Below, in pieces: positions 15,070 to 15,289 of a DNA stretch of 15,289 nucleotides. The position numbers and the translations under genes are program-made. Numbering within the stretch: position 1 is the stretch's first letter; each line of letters starts with the position of its first letter. Source of the stretch: CAZTLI01 sp964614375 (GTDB taxonomy: Bacteria; Chloroflexota; Anaerolineae; Aggregatilineales; Phototrophicaceae); NCBI GenBank assembly GCA_964614375.1, contig CAZTLI010000082.1, positions 1-15,289 on the forward strand, written 5' to 3'. The notes under the pieces were generated by a model. That model saw only the letters and a program-made list of their open reading frames with translations, was not told where the DNA came from and searched no databases.

Positions 15070-15289
15070 GCGAGGCATACCACTGAAATTTTACAGCCAG
15101 CAATGAAATCTTCCATTCAAAAACCGTAAATTTTCCCATGTTTCACAATCAGATTTTGCTATCCTGAGTACGTAGCGGTAAGACAAATGGACATGCAATG
15201 AGAAACATCTGGAATTTTTCACCCAATCTATAGGCTGAAAAACTGCTTTCCAAAATTGAAGGATTACCAGGTCAAAACTCGAATTTTTC
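15070..15289. other. Right edge, no gene seen
   Basis: No ORF with coding character was found in these 220 bp. The sequence is A+T-rich, and GAATTTTTC occurs twice (near 15213 and at 15281-15289). It may be the upstream region of a gene beyond the window. Confidence 0.5.

Noticed and set aside
15205..15289. GAATTTTTC direct repeat as an att site or insertion-sequence end
   Set aside because: Nine A+T-rich bases seen twice near the edge are weak and no transposase or integrase adjoins them.

Overview
This window reads as part of a mobilizable bacterial element or plasmid (roughly 50% G+C, environmental type) that carries a diversity-generating retroelement (DGR). Its two target genes encode NLR/STAND-like immune-type receptors. 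Nothing here proves the host. The domain set (DUF4062-nSTAND and TIR-NACHT proteins with formylglycine-generating-enzyme-like (FGE) ends, HNH next to a DGR reverse transcriptase, GTAGGGG-type palindromic mini-repeats) is what I would expect in Chloroflexota (Anaerolineae-like). A filamentous cyanobacterium or another multicellular-type bacterium is the alternative. No rRNA, tRNA or CRISPR array was seen.

Left half (1-5575), element backbone, mostly + strand: a four-helix membrane protein (250-1137); a small Cys4 zinc-ribbon protein whose start looks frameshifted (about 1140-1319); a short relaxase (1312-1989); a 300-bp gene-free stretch packed with perfect hairpins (2015-2315; candidate oriT or structured RNA); a ribbon-helix-helix protein (2329-2739); a primase-polymerase plus DUF3987 helicase-like protein (2859-5129); a cluster of eight GTGAC/GTCAC words (5133-5218); an HU/IHF-like protein (5237-5527); and a terminator-like hairpin.

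Right half (5576-14144), the DGR: a template repeat TR (5721-5837, read on the - strand) whose translation is a run of Asn codons inside an FGE-like C-terminus; target 1 (6091-8841, -), a TIR-NACHT-FGE protein ending in variable repeat VR1; an Avd accessory protein (8883-9227, -); a divergent + strand operon of a small acidic protein, an HNH endonuclease and the DGR reverse transcriptase (9283-11079); and target 2 (11232-14144, -), a DUF4062-nSTAND-FGE protein ending in VR2. TR and VR1 align without gaps over 117 bp. They differ at 23 sites, 22 of them at template-strand adenines, the signature of adenine mutagenesis by a DGR. VR2 differs at 19 adenines plus 7 other sites, as expected of an older or less active target.

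Proposed working (inference): the TR is transcribed leftwards. The reverse transcriptase with Avd copies it while randomising adenines, and the copy replaces VR1 or VR2. This rewrites up to 16 surface residues of the C-type-lectin-like sensor domain on a TIR effector/NACHT switch protein and on a DUF4062/nSTAND switch protein. The result would be a diversifying ligand-recognition module on innate-immunity-like receptors.

Right edge (14145-15289): a stretch of short hairpins, an unrecognised 170-aa protein with a possible helix-turn-helix (14504-15016), two tandem terminators, and about 200 bp in which no gene is seen.
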